The notes beneath the pieces are model-generated. The model had not been told where the DNA came from, did no database searches, and saw only the letters and a program-made list of their open reading frames with translations. A stretch of DNA of 64,000 bases. Source: Gracilariopsis chorda (Eukaryota; Rhodophyta; Florideophyceae; Gracilariales; Gracilariaceae). Position numbers and translations under genes: made by a program. Location of the stretch: contig NBIV01000254.1 in the NCBI GenBank assembly GCA_003194525.1, positions 50,164 through 114,163 on the forward strand. The letters are read 5' to 3'. Below, piece by piece: positions 55,268-64,000 of the stretch; position 1 is the first letter of the stretch, and every line of letters begins with the position of its first letter.

Positions 55268-56404
55268 ATGGTACCATTTGCTTTCATTCTCTCACTTCTC
55301 GCACTTTTTGCCTGTGCCGTATCCATCCCCTTCAGCATTCACCAGGATCTGCCCACCAATGACACCTCTGAAGACTGTTCAATCAACAGCGTTTGTTTTG
55401 TTCTGGATGAAAGCGGGTCTATCCAGTCTTCTGAATATATTGTAGAGCAGCAGTTTGTAATATCGGTTTCGCGTGTGATCTCTTCTCGTACTAATGGAAC
55501 TCTGTACTCAGCATACGGTTTCGCTTCCTCTGCTTCAGTCATCCAGGCATCTACTTCTAATCTGGAGGGTACCTTCGTTCCGGTAATCAACCAATCTCAA
55601 CAATCTGGCGGATCTACTAACATGTACGCCGGGCTGAATGCTTGCTTCAATGAGGTGAACGGAAATGCGGGAAATCGGGTAATTGTGCTTATCACAGACG
55701 GTGGTGATAATGGCAACCCTCTCGCTGAAGCACTCGCGCCTACGGTCAAGGCCGCTGGTGTTGCCATTGTAACAATCGGAGTGGGATCTGGAGTAGATGA
55801 AGACTACCTGAGATCCTTGGCTACTACGCCGGCCTTCTTCATTCCATCCACGTTCTCATCGCTTCCGGCTGATGTGGTTCGGGTCGCAGAGTCCTCTTGT
55901 GATGTTGTGGAAGTTTCTCCAGTGCCAGATATAACGCCCACACCTATCCCAGATCCCTGCGAGGAGGCATATGACACATGCGATTTTGCTTTTATGAATG
56001 AGCTCAGTGTCCCCACCTTCGCCGTCGATGTAGCCCCTGACGTTCCATTCACCCCGAAAATTGTTTCTCGCAATCCCCTCGAGCTCGTGGGAGTGCTGAA
56101 CACAAACGATATCGTCGTGGAATTTATCGAAGATGATGGTACAGTGACACCAATCACATCGGAGCCCGCCATCCAATCTTTTTCAGCCACTCAGTTTAAA
56201 CCTATCACATTAACCGGCACATCGCGTTCTGGTATTGCACATGAGTCCTTTCAAGCTGATCAACTAAGTCTTGCACGTGACCGTTGCGTACGCGTGTTCG
56301 TGTCATCCTTCCAGCTTCTAGATGTGACGCCTCCGAATAATGTTATTGGAAACCCTGCGGTGACTCGTGCAGATAACAAGTGCATGGTGTTCAGAACGAG
56401 TTAA
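55268..56404 (+). CDS. Secreted von Willebrand factor A domain protein
   Basis: The intronless frame has 378 codons. A hydrophobic N-terminus (MVPFAFILSLLALFACAVS) is a likely signal peptide. The vWA fold spans about residues 38-210 with a complete metal-ion-dependent adhesion site: DESGS (47-51), Thr in GGSTNMY (117) and Asp in LITDGG (144). A Pro/Thr linker (PVPDITPTPIPDP) follows, then a 150-residue C-terminal domain of unknown type containing four cysteines. Such proteins usually bind ligands or matrix outside the cell. This is the only gene here that looks like an undamaged host gene; its surroundings are transposon-poor for 3 kb upstream. No neighbour suggests a pathway. The ATG at 55268 gives the signal peptide directly. 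Confidence 0.85.
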   Translation: MVPFAFILSLLALFACAVSIPFSIHQDLPTNDTSEDCSINSVCFVLDESGSIQSSEYIVEQQFVISVSRVISSRTNGTLYSAYGFASSASVIQASTSNLEGTFVPVINQSQQSGGSTNMYAGLNACFNEVNGNAGNRVIVLITDGGDNGNPLAEALAPTVKAAGVAIVTIGVGSGVDEDYLRSLATTPAFFIPSTFSSLPADVVRVAESSCDVVEVSPVPDITPTPIPDPCEEAYDTCDFAFMNELSVPTFAVDVAPDVPFTPKIVSRNPLELVGVLNTNDIVVEFIEDDGTVTPITSEPAIQSFSATQFKPITLTGTSRSGIAHESFQADQLSLARDRCVRVFVSSFQLLDVTPPNNVIGNPAVTRADNKCMVFRTS

Positions 56405-56780
56405 GTGTTTGGATTTTCAAAATGGGGTTGGTCCAATAGCAGCCTCTAAAATATAATGGATTTCTTCACTCGTGCAGATCACAAGTTTAGTAAGTACCAA
56501 TACGATAAAGTAGGTGACGTTAAACCAACAGTTTTGCATAGCACACCGATACTGAGATACAGGATTTGTAGTAGATGAGAACTCAACGCCAAGAACGACA
56601 TGCTTATAGGGTTTCCGTCTCAAGAATACCTTCAAAGTAGCTTCTTTGTCGTGGGTCTTCGATATCTAATTACGACACAAGGGTAAACGTATCTGTTTAG
56701 AGATACTTTTCTTTCCCCAGGAAAAAAGTAGCATACCCCATGCCATCCACCAAAGTCAAGAACCGTGATTGTTCCCGAAT
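56405..56780. other. Downstream flank of the vWA gene
   Basis: AT-rich with no ORF of note. AATATAATG near 56449 could serve as a poly(A) signal but is not canonical. Confidence 0.3.
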
Positions 56781-56850
56781 CAAATTGTATTATTATTGAT
56801 ACTGTTCAGTATACAAGTATTCTGCGCAGTATCAATAATAATACAATTTG
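56781..56850. repeat. Perfect 24-bp inverted repeat with 22-base loop
   Basis: The arm at 56781-56804 (starting CAAATTGTATTATTATTG) is the exact complement of 56827-56850. Two perfect 24-base arms are too long for chance even in AT-rich DNA. It could be a hairpin RNA, a tiny foldback element or a recent template-switch product. Confidence 0.85.
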
Positions 56851-57198
56851 TTGAACACATTGTTACGGATACATTGGGAATGTGTATACTCCCAAAACAT
56901 CTGAAAACAGTTTGTTCTTTACCTCCGTTGTTGCCATCATTTCAATGGGATCCCATGTACTCCTTGTTTGGTCTCCTGCCTACTCTGACGTCTTAGAGGC
57001 GAGTGCTGATGTATAAATCAGACTGACCAGGGGACTGTGAGGCCGCAATCACGAATCGTACAAGTGAAGTTGAGTGTCAGCGATGATGAAAGACCGTCCG
57101 GGCATCTTACAGATGTACCCAGCATTGCTGGACTCGGGAAATCAGTGCTACTCAACTGGGCACAAAGGTCTGGTTGTGAGACGTTTAATTAGAGAGGT
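56851..57198. other. No recognisable gene
   Basis: Short ORFs only; no motifs. Confidence 0.3.
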
Positions 57199-57229
57199 TT
57201 GCATTGTAATTCTCTCAATTACAATGCAA
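57199..57229. repeat. Perfect 13-bp inverted repeat
   Basis: TTGCATTGTAATT (57199-57211) pairs with AATTACAATGCAA (57217-57229) around the 5-base loop CTCTC. A near-palindrome TCTAATAATTAGA follows around 57274-57286, just before a TATA-like box. Confidence 0.75.
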
Positions 57230-57296
57230 CTCCGAATTGAGATTGCATTTAGTAGGTTTTTTCAATTAGGCTTTCTAATAATTAGAAGATGAAGTC

Positions 57297-57304
57297 TATA
57301 AAAG
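57297..57304 (+). promoter_or_regulatory. TATA-like box TATAAAAG
   Basis: A strong TATA match lies inside the first codons of the ORF that starts at 57289. If real, transcription would start near 57325-57330 and translation at the next ATG, 57355. Confidence 0.35.
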
Positions 57305-57354
57305 AGCAGCCGGCGGCGCAGTCTGTGCTTTTCGCCAGCAACACACTTCGCCAC

Positions 57355-57810
57355 ATGGTAGCATCGCTCACCAATCCCTCGACCACAACCCCGAACTGTC
57401 CCCCTTTCGACGCCAATTCCCCCCCCCCCCCGTACTCTACCGCCACTCTAAATCCTTGGTTTCTGACATTAAACAAATATCCCTCTCGTTATCGAAGCTC
57501 TGCAACGCACTACTCATTTAAACTAACCGCTTCGGAGACCGTAGCACCTCATTTTTGGACCCCAAACCTACAGGCTCTAGTTGGTCATCACTACTCAGCT
57601 TCACAACTTTCTTTTACTTTGGACATTCATATTCTTCTTCCAACCAAACGCCAAACCACTTGCAAGCCGATCACCAATACGGGAATTGAATTGAAACTTG
57701 AAGTAGTATTTAGGACTTTATCTCACACGGCATACCCCCTCAGCTGCAATCTGCTCTGTCTGCCTTTCATGATACAGTGTGCAGTCGCTCTGCCCAAGGC
57801 TATTCAATAA
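57355..57810 (+). other. Doubtful ORF of 151-173 codons
   Basis: The frame is open from ATG 57289, but the TATA box at 57297 argues for ATG 57355 (MVASLTNPSTTT). It is Thr/Pro/Ser-rich, includes a Pro run produced by a C homopolymer near 57420, and shows no domain. Possibly a small host gene, possibly chance; no relative is recognised. Confidence 0.25.
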
Positions 57811-58407
57811 TTTTTTCTCTTTACTAACCATCAAAGCTGCGCTTGAGTCTTTTAAAAAACTAGAAGAGTTCAACTGGTGAAAACTGGTCTTCAGCTAGTA
57901 ACCTCCCTTTGACGTTCCGTAGAGACTAAAGAAACCTCGTTCTTGTTTGTGCAGAGTTTCGAAGGCTTCAAAAGGCGTGAATCACTAGAAAAGAGTAACC
58001 TGGCTCCAGAGGTCAAACGTCTAGAGTAACGGAGATATTTTCTCCTATCCGTGTGCTTGAATAAAATAGGACTTTAAAAAGGAACCTTGCTAGCTAGATT
58101 TCAAGCAGACTATCGTAAAAAAATCTAGCTTACCAGATTACATCGCCCCCTTTCACTTGTAGCCCAAACAGATGAGTGGAAGTAGAGAAGAAGACAAGAG
58201 AACAATCTCACGTTTTAAAAAATCTACACAAGGAGAATATATTTTTGAGACATAATGACCGCTGACCAAGTTCTCTTTGTAATAACCGATGCCCACCTAT
58301 TAGAAATTGAGAGCTCTGCCCAACCTCGCTGCTGATGGGATGACGCAAATAGAATAGCACGATCACATAATGTGGAGAACCTTGGTATTCAGCCATTTGT
58401 TGCCATG
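57811..58407. other. No recognisable gene
   Basis: AT-rich flank of Gypsy C. The last five bases, CCATG (58403-58407), would be the target duplication of C if its other end, outside the window, repeats them. Confidence 0.35.
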
Positions 58408-59212
58408 TGTGGTGCAATGCCCCAAAGTGGAAAAACACCGAAAGACGTCCGGGATCTTCCTCTCACGAGGTGAACCCAGTTGGGTAGAGCCCTCCCAGAG
58501 GTGTCACGGCGAAGCCGGTTTGTAAGACCAGGGACACCTGTCGCGACTCGCGCAGGGAGGTGAAGGCGAAGAATCGGTATCCGCGTGAGCGGGGTGTGAT
58601 CCTCAGTAGAGGTATGTTTCCACGTAAGTGGGGGTGTGTGAGCGGATGCGCACACGAGGGCCGCGGATAGCGGGAGGTGCTACCCTAAAAAGGGGAAAGA
58701 GGAAGGACGAGTGGGTCGCGAGAGCGACGAACAAATACGGCGATGCCGGTAACAATAACCCTATACAGGGCGAAACACCAAGACACTTGGAACAATTAGT
58801 ACTCCCAATGATGGGTCTCCTTTAGATGTGCAAGGGGGGTGAACTTCCGTACACTACGGTGCTTCCCTCCAAGGAGGAGTTGAGAACACGCGGAGGCGGT
58901 AAAGCTCAGAGCCAATTCCCCAGGTTGGGGTCCCTTGTTGGGGAAGGTTTACTGGTGCGACGGCAGTGCGCCGTCGCACTAAGTACTAGCTTCCCAGAAA
59001 TGGGTGTGAAAATAATAAATAAAATTAACTAAAATACTCCACATTCCGTGGCAACATCCACTACTGTGGCCAACCGCCAATTGACCCAAAACCGTGTCCC
59101 ACGTGTCCATACCCACCGTAGTGGGGCGTAGTTCATATACACACTACACAACCGATAATATCGGGAAAACAATCAAGTACCAAGAATCCCTCCCTGAGGG
59201 CGTTGCACTTCA
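58408..59212 (-). repeat. 3' LTR of Gypsy C
   Basis: It is 805 bp, TGTGGTGCAATGCCCC to GCGTTGCACTTCA, followed by a C run (polypurine tract in element sense). Most hairpins of the B LTR are kept. Two have changed on both arms: CCAAG-ACA-CTTGG (58778-58790) where B has CCAAT-GCA-ATTGG, and CCGTA-CAC-TACGG (58847-58859) where B has CCGT-GGTTT-ACGG. Confidence 0.92.
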
Positions 59213-59268
59213 TATCCCCCCCCTAAGACGGGAAAACGACCGCGGACGCGGAGGATTCCCAGACGAAA

Positions 59269-60921
59269 ATGGGTGATAAAAGCAAGTGCTTTGTCTCCGG
59301 TTCTCCGGTAAATTCCTCTGCACCAGAGTCCTCAAGTGCACAAACGACAACAACAGCCACCCTCGACAAGGGAGAAATGAACGACGACAACAACATCAAC
59401 AACCACAGCCAACCTCCGAGACTTCTCGGGCGATACACCACCGGTTTCCGGTCAGTTCCCCTGCCTCAGGGCGATCGAAATCCGGTACAACCGGGAAATA
59501 CGGCTGCTGAAGCCGACCATCCCTTCGCACTACCACCTTCGGTGGTGTCCTCCGGAACCACTCCGGTGTCCAACTGGCCAACTTACAACACCCTGGTGGG
59601 GCTCAACCCGATGAATCGGAATCACGCGTCGCGCCTGCGCCTTGCCCCGTGGTTTCACCCGGTCGCTGTCCTCAATGAGGGGTTGGTCACCGCTTATGCG
59701 GATGGTTCAGACACCCTTCCGGGGGAACTGCCCAGAGCAGTCACCACATCGTGGGATTGGCGTCACCGGATTGCGATTCCGCGTCACCACCTCCGAAGAA
59801 ACTCGGGCGAGACCGTCGCTGCGGCGCAGACCGCGCTGACGCGCATGGCGTACCAACGGCAGAGCCGGGCTCCGTTCGATGTACCGGTCCCACCGGGGTT
59901 TGGCTTCGACATTAGCTACTTCCGCACTCGCGGGGAGATTGGGTACGGCGAGAACCTGTTCCGCCTCGAGACCCTCGCTTGGAGGAATTTCCCCGCAGCG
60001 CGGCAAGAGGCCCTTTGCTGGGAGCGACCGATTATTCGGGCGGAGTTCAGGTACCTTCCCCGGCAATACCGGTCCAACTTTCTCCAAAACTTCATCCGCT
60101 ACGAGCGGCGTTGGCAATCCCGATTCGGGTACTTTATCCCGTATCAGAACGTGGAGATAGAGCGGATTGCGCCGCCTTACCGACTAGGTCGGTATGTAGC
60201 ACTCCCCGAGTGGTGGCGCTTCCATGAAGCCTGCCGGGGGTGCTACGTAGAACTTCCGCCGGTACTTACGTACCTCGGTTCGCTGCTCATGCAGGATCCC
60301 CGGTCGGGGTTGTGGTCCGTAGTGGTTACGGAGTGGGCGGCCCGCAATGCGGCTTATATCCTCAACGAGGCGTACGACCAGTATCGTCTCTGGTTCCTTC
60401 AACCGCGCGTGCGGGCAGCGATCCGAAACCTGGATCTTCGCATCCCCCTTGGGGGCCAGGCCAACAATGAAGAGGTCCTCCAATTACTTGGGTACATCGA
60501 CAGCGTTAGCTGGAGTGAGGTCCCGCTGGAGCAAAGCGGTCGTCTGGATGGCGGCAGCGGTAACACCGGTGGCCCGGGACTGGGTAGAAACACCGCCCTT
60601 GCGGGTGATTTTATCTACTTCGACCCCTGGGAGTTCCGGGAAATTTCCTCCGAGGAGGCGCGCGAACTTCGCGATGCGCCCCGGCATGTGCCGGAAGACC
60701 ACCCGGTGGGGTACGTCGATTCTGACAATTACTACCGCGCATACGGCGGGGATGACCCAATGGTCGATAACGATCCGGAAGAGCCCGGGGAGATGGACGT
60801 AGAGGACACCGGCGCTAGCGCGGAAGCTTCCCCAGAGGGGGTACCTCCGGCCGAGCCGGCTGCTGACCCTTCGGCGGCGAGTGCCGGACCTTCTATCCCC
60901 AGCGGGGGTAACGGCGAATGA
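59269..60921 (+). CDS. Intact antisense ORF of Gypsy C, unknown function
   Basis: This 550-codon frame runs opposite to gag-pol, between the 3' LTR and the chromodomain ORF. Its ATG is 57 bases inside the LTR, so an LTR promoter firing inward on the plus strand would transcribe it. The N-terminal 50 residues are Ser/Thr-rich and low-complexity. A long central region (about 70-420) is rich in aromatic and Arg residues, with blocks such as WDWRHRIAIPRHH, FLQNFIRYERRWQSRFGYF and YVALPEWWRF. The C-terminus (about 490-550) is acidic, then Pro/Ala. I see no signal peptide, membrane segment, zinc motif or known enzyme signature. It is uninterrupted although pol of the same copy is broken. Antisense extra ORFs are known in some plant Gypsy elements, but I do not recognise this sequence. 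Confidence 0.7.
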   Translation: MGDKSKCFVSGSPVNSSAPESSSAQTTTTATLDKGEMNDDNNINNHSQPPRLLGRYTTGFRSVPLPQGDRNPVQPGNTAAEADHPFALPPSVVSSGTTPVSNWPTYNTLVGLNPMNRNHASRLRLAPWFHPVAVLNEGLVTAYADGSDTLPGELPRAVTTSWDWRHRIAIPRHHLRRNSGETVAAAQTALTRMAYQRQSRAPFDVPVPPGFGFDISYFRTRGEIGYGENLFRLETLAWRNFPAARQEALCWERPIIRAEFRYLPRQYRSNFLQNFIRYERRWQSRFGYFIPYQNVEIERIAPPYRLGRYVALPEWWRFHEACRGCYVELPPVLTYLGSLLMQDPRSGLWSVVVTEWAARNAAYILNEAYDQYRLWFLQPRVRAAIRNLDLRIPLGGQANNEEVLQLLGYIDSVSWSEVPLEQSGRLDGGSGNTGGPGLGRNTALAGDFIYFDPWEFREISSEEARELRDAPRHVPEDHPVGYVDSDNYYRAYGGDDPMVDNDPEEPGEMDVEDTGASAEASPEGVPPAEPAADPSAASAGPSIPSGGNGE

Positions 60922-61250
60922 AAACGAGATCATCGCGCGTTTTCTCCGGGGTGCCGGTCTTAGCGCTGCCGAGGTATCGGGGGATGTCACCACCATGGCG
61001 GACGCGTTGGCCTACCGCCTTGCTGGGGGTTACGCCCCGGGCAACGGCGAAGAGTGAGCTCCTTTTGTCCAGTTTTCCTGGTATTCTTTCCCTGGCTATG
61101 CCAGTTAGTGTAGTGTAGTATCGTGAGGAGCTAGCTGCTCCCCTGAATAAACTTTCCCGTTTAGAACGGTGATTTCCAATTAGCATTCCCCGTCTTAGAC
61201 GGACTTTCCCTTGCTATCCTTTCTCATTGCCCTCCGCTCGCGCGGCAACG

Positions 61251-62591
61251 TTACCCAACTTGGGCATTAACCAGCGTGGCTGGGGCTGCAGTTCCCGTTT
61301 GACGGTGGTATCGCACGATCTGCGACCGTGGGAGGTGTTCAATTGGCTCCCACGTATCCCCACTGGGGTCGTACCCGTACCAGCGGACGCGGTATTGTAG
61401 AATACCATCCTGGTCCCAGGTGTGTCCGACAAGTCGGTCTACTACGAACTCTCGTTCGTAGACCTGCCGGCCGTGCCGGGTGGTGGTTGTACTCCCTTGC
61501 GAGGGTTGTCCGCGGTGCGGTATAATGTCCCTTAGCAGGGTGTTCGGCGATAACTCCGACGTTGCCGTGCGCTGTCCTAGTGGCCGCTGCTCATGCGGGA
61601 AAATATCCCTCAAGAGGGTATGTGGTGTCACGGTTTTCCCCGGCAAGTCATTCCCCATTGGGGTGTCGTTGTTCCCGTCTTCACGGTAGGCCAGGCGAAC
61701 CGCCAACCGGCGGGGGACTTGAACTCCGTGTTCGCGGTTGAACTCACGAACCGCGAGTTTGCGGGAAGATGACCGCTCCTGCGGAATCGGCGTTTCCACG
61801 ATCCCCTGGGGGGTCCCGTGCGACACGGTGGTTGGATGGCAAACCGCCTCCCTGCCAGGCGCACGAGCGCTCTGCACCGTACGTTCCGGCGGCGCCGTGG
61901 TGTCCCCGGCTACTGGGGGGTTGCCTAAGGCTAACTCCGGTACACCGGTATTTTGGTCAAAATTCCCCTTTGGGGGGTGCCGGGCAGGTGCCGATGACAC
62001 CCTTTTCAGGGGCCTGGCCGCTAAGTGCGGTGCACCGTCTCCATGAGGAGGAGCAGCGTCCGGTACGACCGGTTTCGAGCGTGCGATGGCGCGCGTTTTT
62101 CCCGAGTTCCTCGGTTCTTCGCCGCAGCGTTGCGGTAGTTGGCGCAAATTATTCCCCGGAACGGGGGCTTCGATTCCGTCTGCGACGGGGAGCGTTTCCG
62201 AGCGCTGCGCGCCAGGGCCTGAAGCTTCGGATGCGGCTTGGCTACCCTTTTCCCCGATAGGGGTGTGGGGTATTTCCCAGCGGCGCTGGTGTATCTGGGC
62301 GCCTCTTCTCCGCGGGGCGCGGGTCTGAGCGACCTGATTGAACCGCTTCCGCGGGGACTTCCGCCAATGGCGGCTTTGAGGCATCTCCCTGCTCAGGGGA
62401 TTGAGGGCGATTGTCGCCGTACTCCCGTATCGGGGATCCTTCCCTGACAGGGGTGTGCGGTAGCTGCGTTTCAGCTTCCCGTGTAACACGGTGTATTTGC
62501 CGCCTTTGCGGGACCTGCGCGTCTGGTTCCTGTTGCACAGCGCTGCCCGAGGACGGGGGATTAGTGTCGCGTGAGATACTCCGTGCTCCAC
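61251..62591 (-). CDS. Gypsy C: linker and chromodomain ORF
   Basis: The 446-codon frame is Arg/Pro-rich over its first 350 residues and ends in a chromodomain: YEREFVVDRLVGH, LQYRVRWYGYDPSGDTWEP, IEHLPRSQIVRYH. It is the longer counterpart of B 17444-18214. It overlaps the tail of the integrase frame (to 62242) by about 350 bases in another frame, and the same overlap exists in B. The M at 62591 is not necessarily the real start; the frame is open a little further upstream. Role by family: targeting integration to chromatin. Confidence 0.78.
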   Translation of the reverse strand: MEHGVSHATLIPRPRAALCNRNQTRRSRKGGKYTVLHGKLKRSYRTPLSGKDPRYGSTATIALNPLSREMPQSRHWRKSPRKRFNQVAQTRAPRRRGAQIHQRRWEIPHTPIGEKGSQAASEASGPGAQRSETLPVADGIEAPVPGNNLRQLPQRCGEEPRNSGKTRAIARSKPVVPDAAPPHGDGAPHLAARPLKRVSSAPARHPPKGNFDQNTGVPELALGNPPVAGDTTAPPERTVQSARAPGREAVCHPTTVSHGTPQGIVETPIPQERSSSRKLAVREFNREHGVQVPRRLAVRLAYREDGNNDTPMGNDLPGKTVTPHTLLRDIFPHEQRPLGQRTATSELSPNTLLRDIIPHRGQPSQGSTTTTRHGRQVYEREFVVDRLVGHTWDQDGILQYRVRWYGYDPSGDTWEPIEHLPRSQIVRYHRQTGTAAPATLVNAQVG

Positions 62592-63995
62592 GGTCAGTTG
62601 TCCGTATGGTACGGCGTGTTTCCCGTTGCGACGGCGACCTCATTCCTCGAAAACGAGTGTTCTCCTCCCCCTCCTGAGACGGAGCGGCGGGATAAGGGAT
62701 AACATGCCCCGCCTGGCGGGTGTAGATTCGCGCCATAGGGGCGGGCACAGAGAGGCCCGAATTACCCGGCTGAGCCGGTGAGTCCCGACAGGGTCGGTAG
62801 GTCTGAGAGTCCCCGGGAGGGGTGTGGTAGCACGGTAGGCCGTCTCACCACCGATGTATCGGATGCAGAGCCATATTCCAGCGTAGGGTCCAGCGTAGCT
62901 GGTGCAGCCTGAGTCGAGGGTGGCGGAGCTAGCACGATGCGATCGCGAGATAACCGCTCATGCGCGTCACCCATTTCCACAACCACTGTGTCCGTCGTGA
63001 CGGAGATAACCTTGAAAGGACCATCCGCCACAGGCGAGAGCTTATGGTGCTTCTCCCTTTCAGGGTTGTAGTACTCCTTGCGGACGAATACGAAGTCCCC
63101 GGAGTTGATCTGTTCCGGTTTGCCTCCTCGCAAGCGAGCATCGAAATTCCGTTTGTAGACGGCTTGGGCGTGGTCCATCGCCTTCCGCGCTGCGGGTACC
63201 AGCTTGGTCAGCCATGCTTTCCACTTCTGGCGGTAATCCTTCACAGAAGGAACGCGTCCAACGTAGGTTGGGATTCCAACGCCATTGGCGGGGGTGTCCG
63301 TGAAAGGACCAACTCGAAAGGGGATATTCCGGTAGTCCGGTGTACCTGCGTATTGTACGCAAAGGTCACGGCATCCGTGTAGATATCCCAAGTCTTGGGG
63401 TGGTCAGCCGTGTAAGCACGGAGAGCTGCGAGCATTGTCCGGTTGAAACGCTCGACCTGCCCATTAGACTGGGGATGATACGTGGTCGTGAAGAGATTCT
63501 TCACGTCCAGTATCCGACAGACGTCCTGGAAAAATCGCGATGCGAACTGTTTTCCCGTTGTCGGAAAGTAGCTCCAAAGGAGGTCCGTAGGCAAACACCC
63601 AATGCCGCACAAAGGCGTGGAGCGACCGTGTAGGCGGTAATCCTCTTTAGAGGACTGTCCGAACTAATTTCGAGAACCTGTCCGTAATAACGAGTAGGAA
63701 CTTGTTGCCTCTCCTGGTAGAGAGCAATGGTCCGAGAATGTCAATTGCGACAAACTCGAGCAGCGCCCTGGCGGGGAATAGCTTCATCCGTTTGGAGTGC
63801 TTCCGGAGTTTGACCCGGTTCTTCGCGCATTGCGTGCAAAACCGCACCGTTAGCGTAGCAATCAACCGCCATGGCGGGCCAGTAGAAATCCCTGCGAAAG
63901 GGTTAGATAAAGCTTCCTCCCACCGGAGTGTCCCCCGAGTTTCGGGTAATGCGAGAGGTGCAATATCCGCTTCTGTAGCGTGTGCGGTACCACAA
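62242..63995 (-). pseudogene. Gypsy C integrase and pol tail, frameshifted
   Basis: Fragments in three frames follow B. The zinc-binding part (HLSHYPKLGGH, then FCTQCAKNR) is followed by the core IAIDILGP-type segment. GKQFASRFFQDVC and YHPQSNGQVERFNRTMLAAL follow after one extra A near 63550. SPVADGPFKVISV and the Pro-rich tail are reached after shifts near 63250 and 62790. The D,D35E residues are individually present, but the reading frame is broken at least four times. Confidence 0.85.
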
Positions 63996-64000
63996 CTTGT

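Larger units (their letters stand above)
58408..64000 (-). mobile_element. Gypsy element C, same family as B, cut by the window end
   Basis: The 3' LTR (58408-59212), polypurine tract, antisense ORF, chromodomain ORF and integrase are present; RT, gag and the 5' LTR lie beyond 64000. Sequence is close to B throughout, but C retains about 1.7 kb with the antisense ORF that B has lost. Pol is damaged by several single-base indels (near 62790, 63250, 63550, 63640), so C is not autonomous. Confidence 0.9.

Noticed and set aside
57416-57432. C homopolymer giving a Pro run as a protein feature
   Set aside because: Simple-sequence slippage; it weakens rather than supports the ORF.
1-64000. tRNA, rRNA or organellar genes
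   Set aside because: No cloverleaf, rRNA core or organelle gene was seen; the only tRNA-like signal (10180-10350) is too weak to call.

Overview
This window reads as eukaryotic nuclear DNA that is almost entirely transposable elements. I count one convincing host-type gene, a secreted von Willebrand factor A (vWA) domain protein at 55268-56404. There are no ribosome binding sites, operons or prokaryotic gene packing. The mixture of Ty3/Gypsy with a chromodomain, PIF/Harbinger, piggyBac, Tc1 and Helitron elements, with an intronless secreted vWA gene, suggests a TE-rich protist or alga. A red alga would fit, but that is a weak inference and no organism-specific marker is visible.

Layout. 1-3100: hairpin-rich LTR-like relic, then an old repeat (about 1440-2860) with a second copy near 27386-27900. 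3130-12950 (+): ancient Gypsy element A, decayed but traceable from gag through protease, reverse transcriptase, RNase H and integrase. It is split in reverse transcriptase by an insertion that carries a broken piggyBac transposon (7606-10440). 12960-15780: nothing assignable. 15780-16300 and 26126-27160: tandem units of a palindrome-rich repeat, split by Gypsy element B (16301-26125, minus strand, intact LTRs and a GGCAT target duplication, recent but defective). 27160-29650: mostly decayed sequence.

29652-34200: three-level nest with a target duplication at each level. A PIF/Harbinger-like element (TCA duplication) contains a Tc1-like element (TA), whose transposase gene is interrupted by a solo Gypsy-type LTR (CTTTG). 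34970-50118 (minus strand): a Helitron fragment, tandem hairpin repeats, then two head-to-tail Helitrons with a period of about 6080 bp and a truncated third copy. 50265-50720: another palindrome-rich unit. About 50890-51990: decayed PIF/Harbinger transposase. 52000-58400: sparse region with the vWA gene and two perfect inverted repeats. 58408-64000: Gypsy element C, same family as B, cut by the window edge.

Two things stand out. First, element C carries an intact 550-codon ORF antisense to gag-pol, starting 57 bp inside the LTR; element B keeps only its first codons around a large deletion. I do not recognise this protein. Second, the LTRs and internal regions of this Gypsy family are packed with tiny hairpins (3-5 bp stems, 3-5 nt loops, several loops fitting GNRA). 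Comparing B with C shows stems whose two arms changed together, which suggests the structure itself is maintained or continually regenerated.

All assignments are from reading motifs and comparing copies inside the window; no database search was run.
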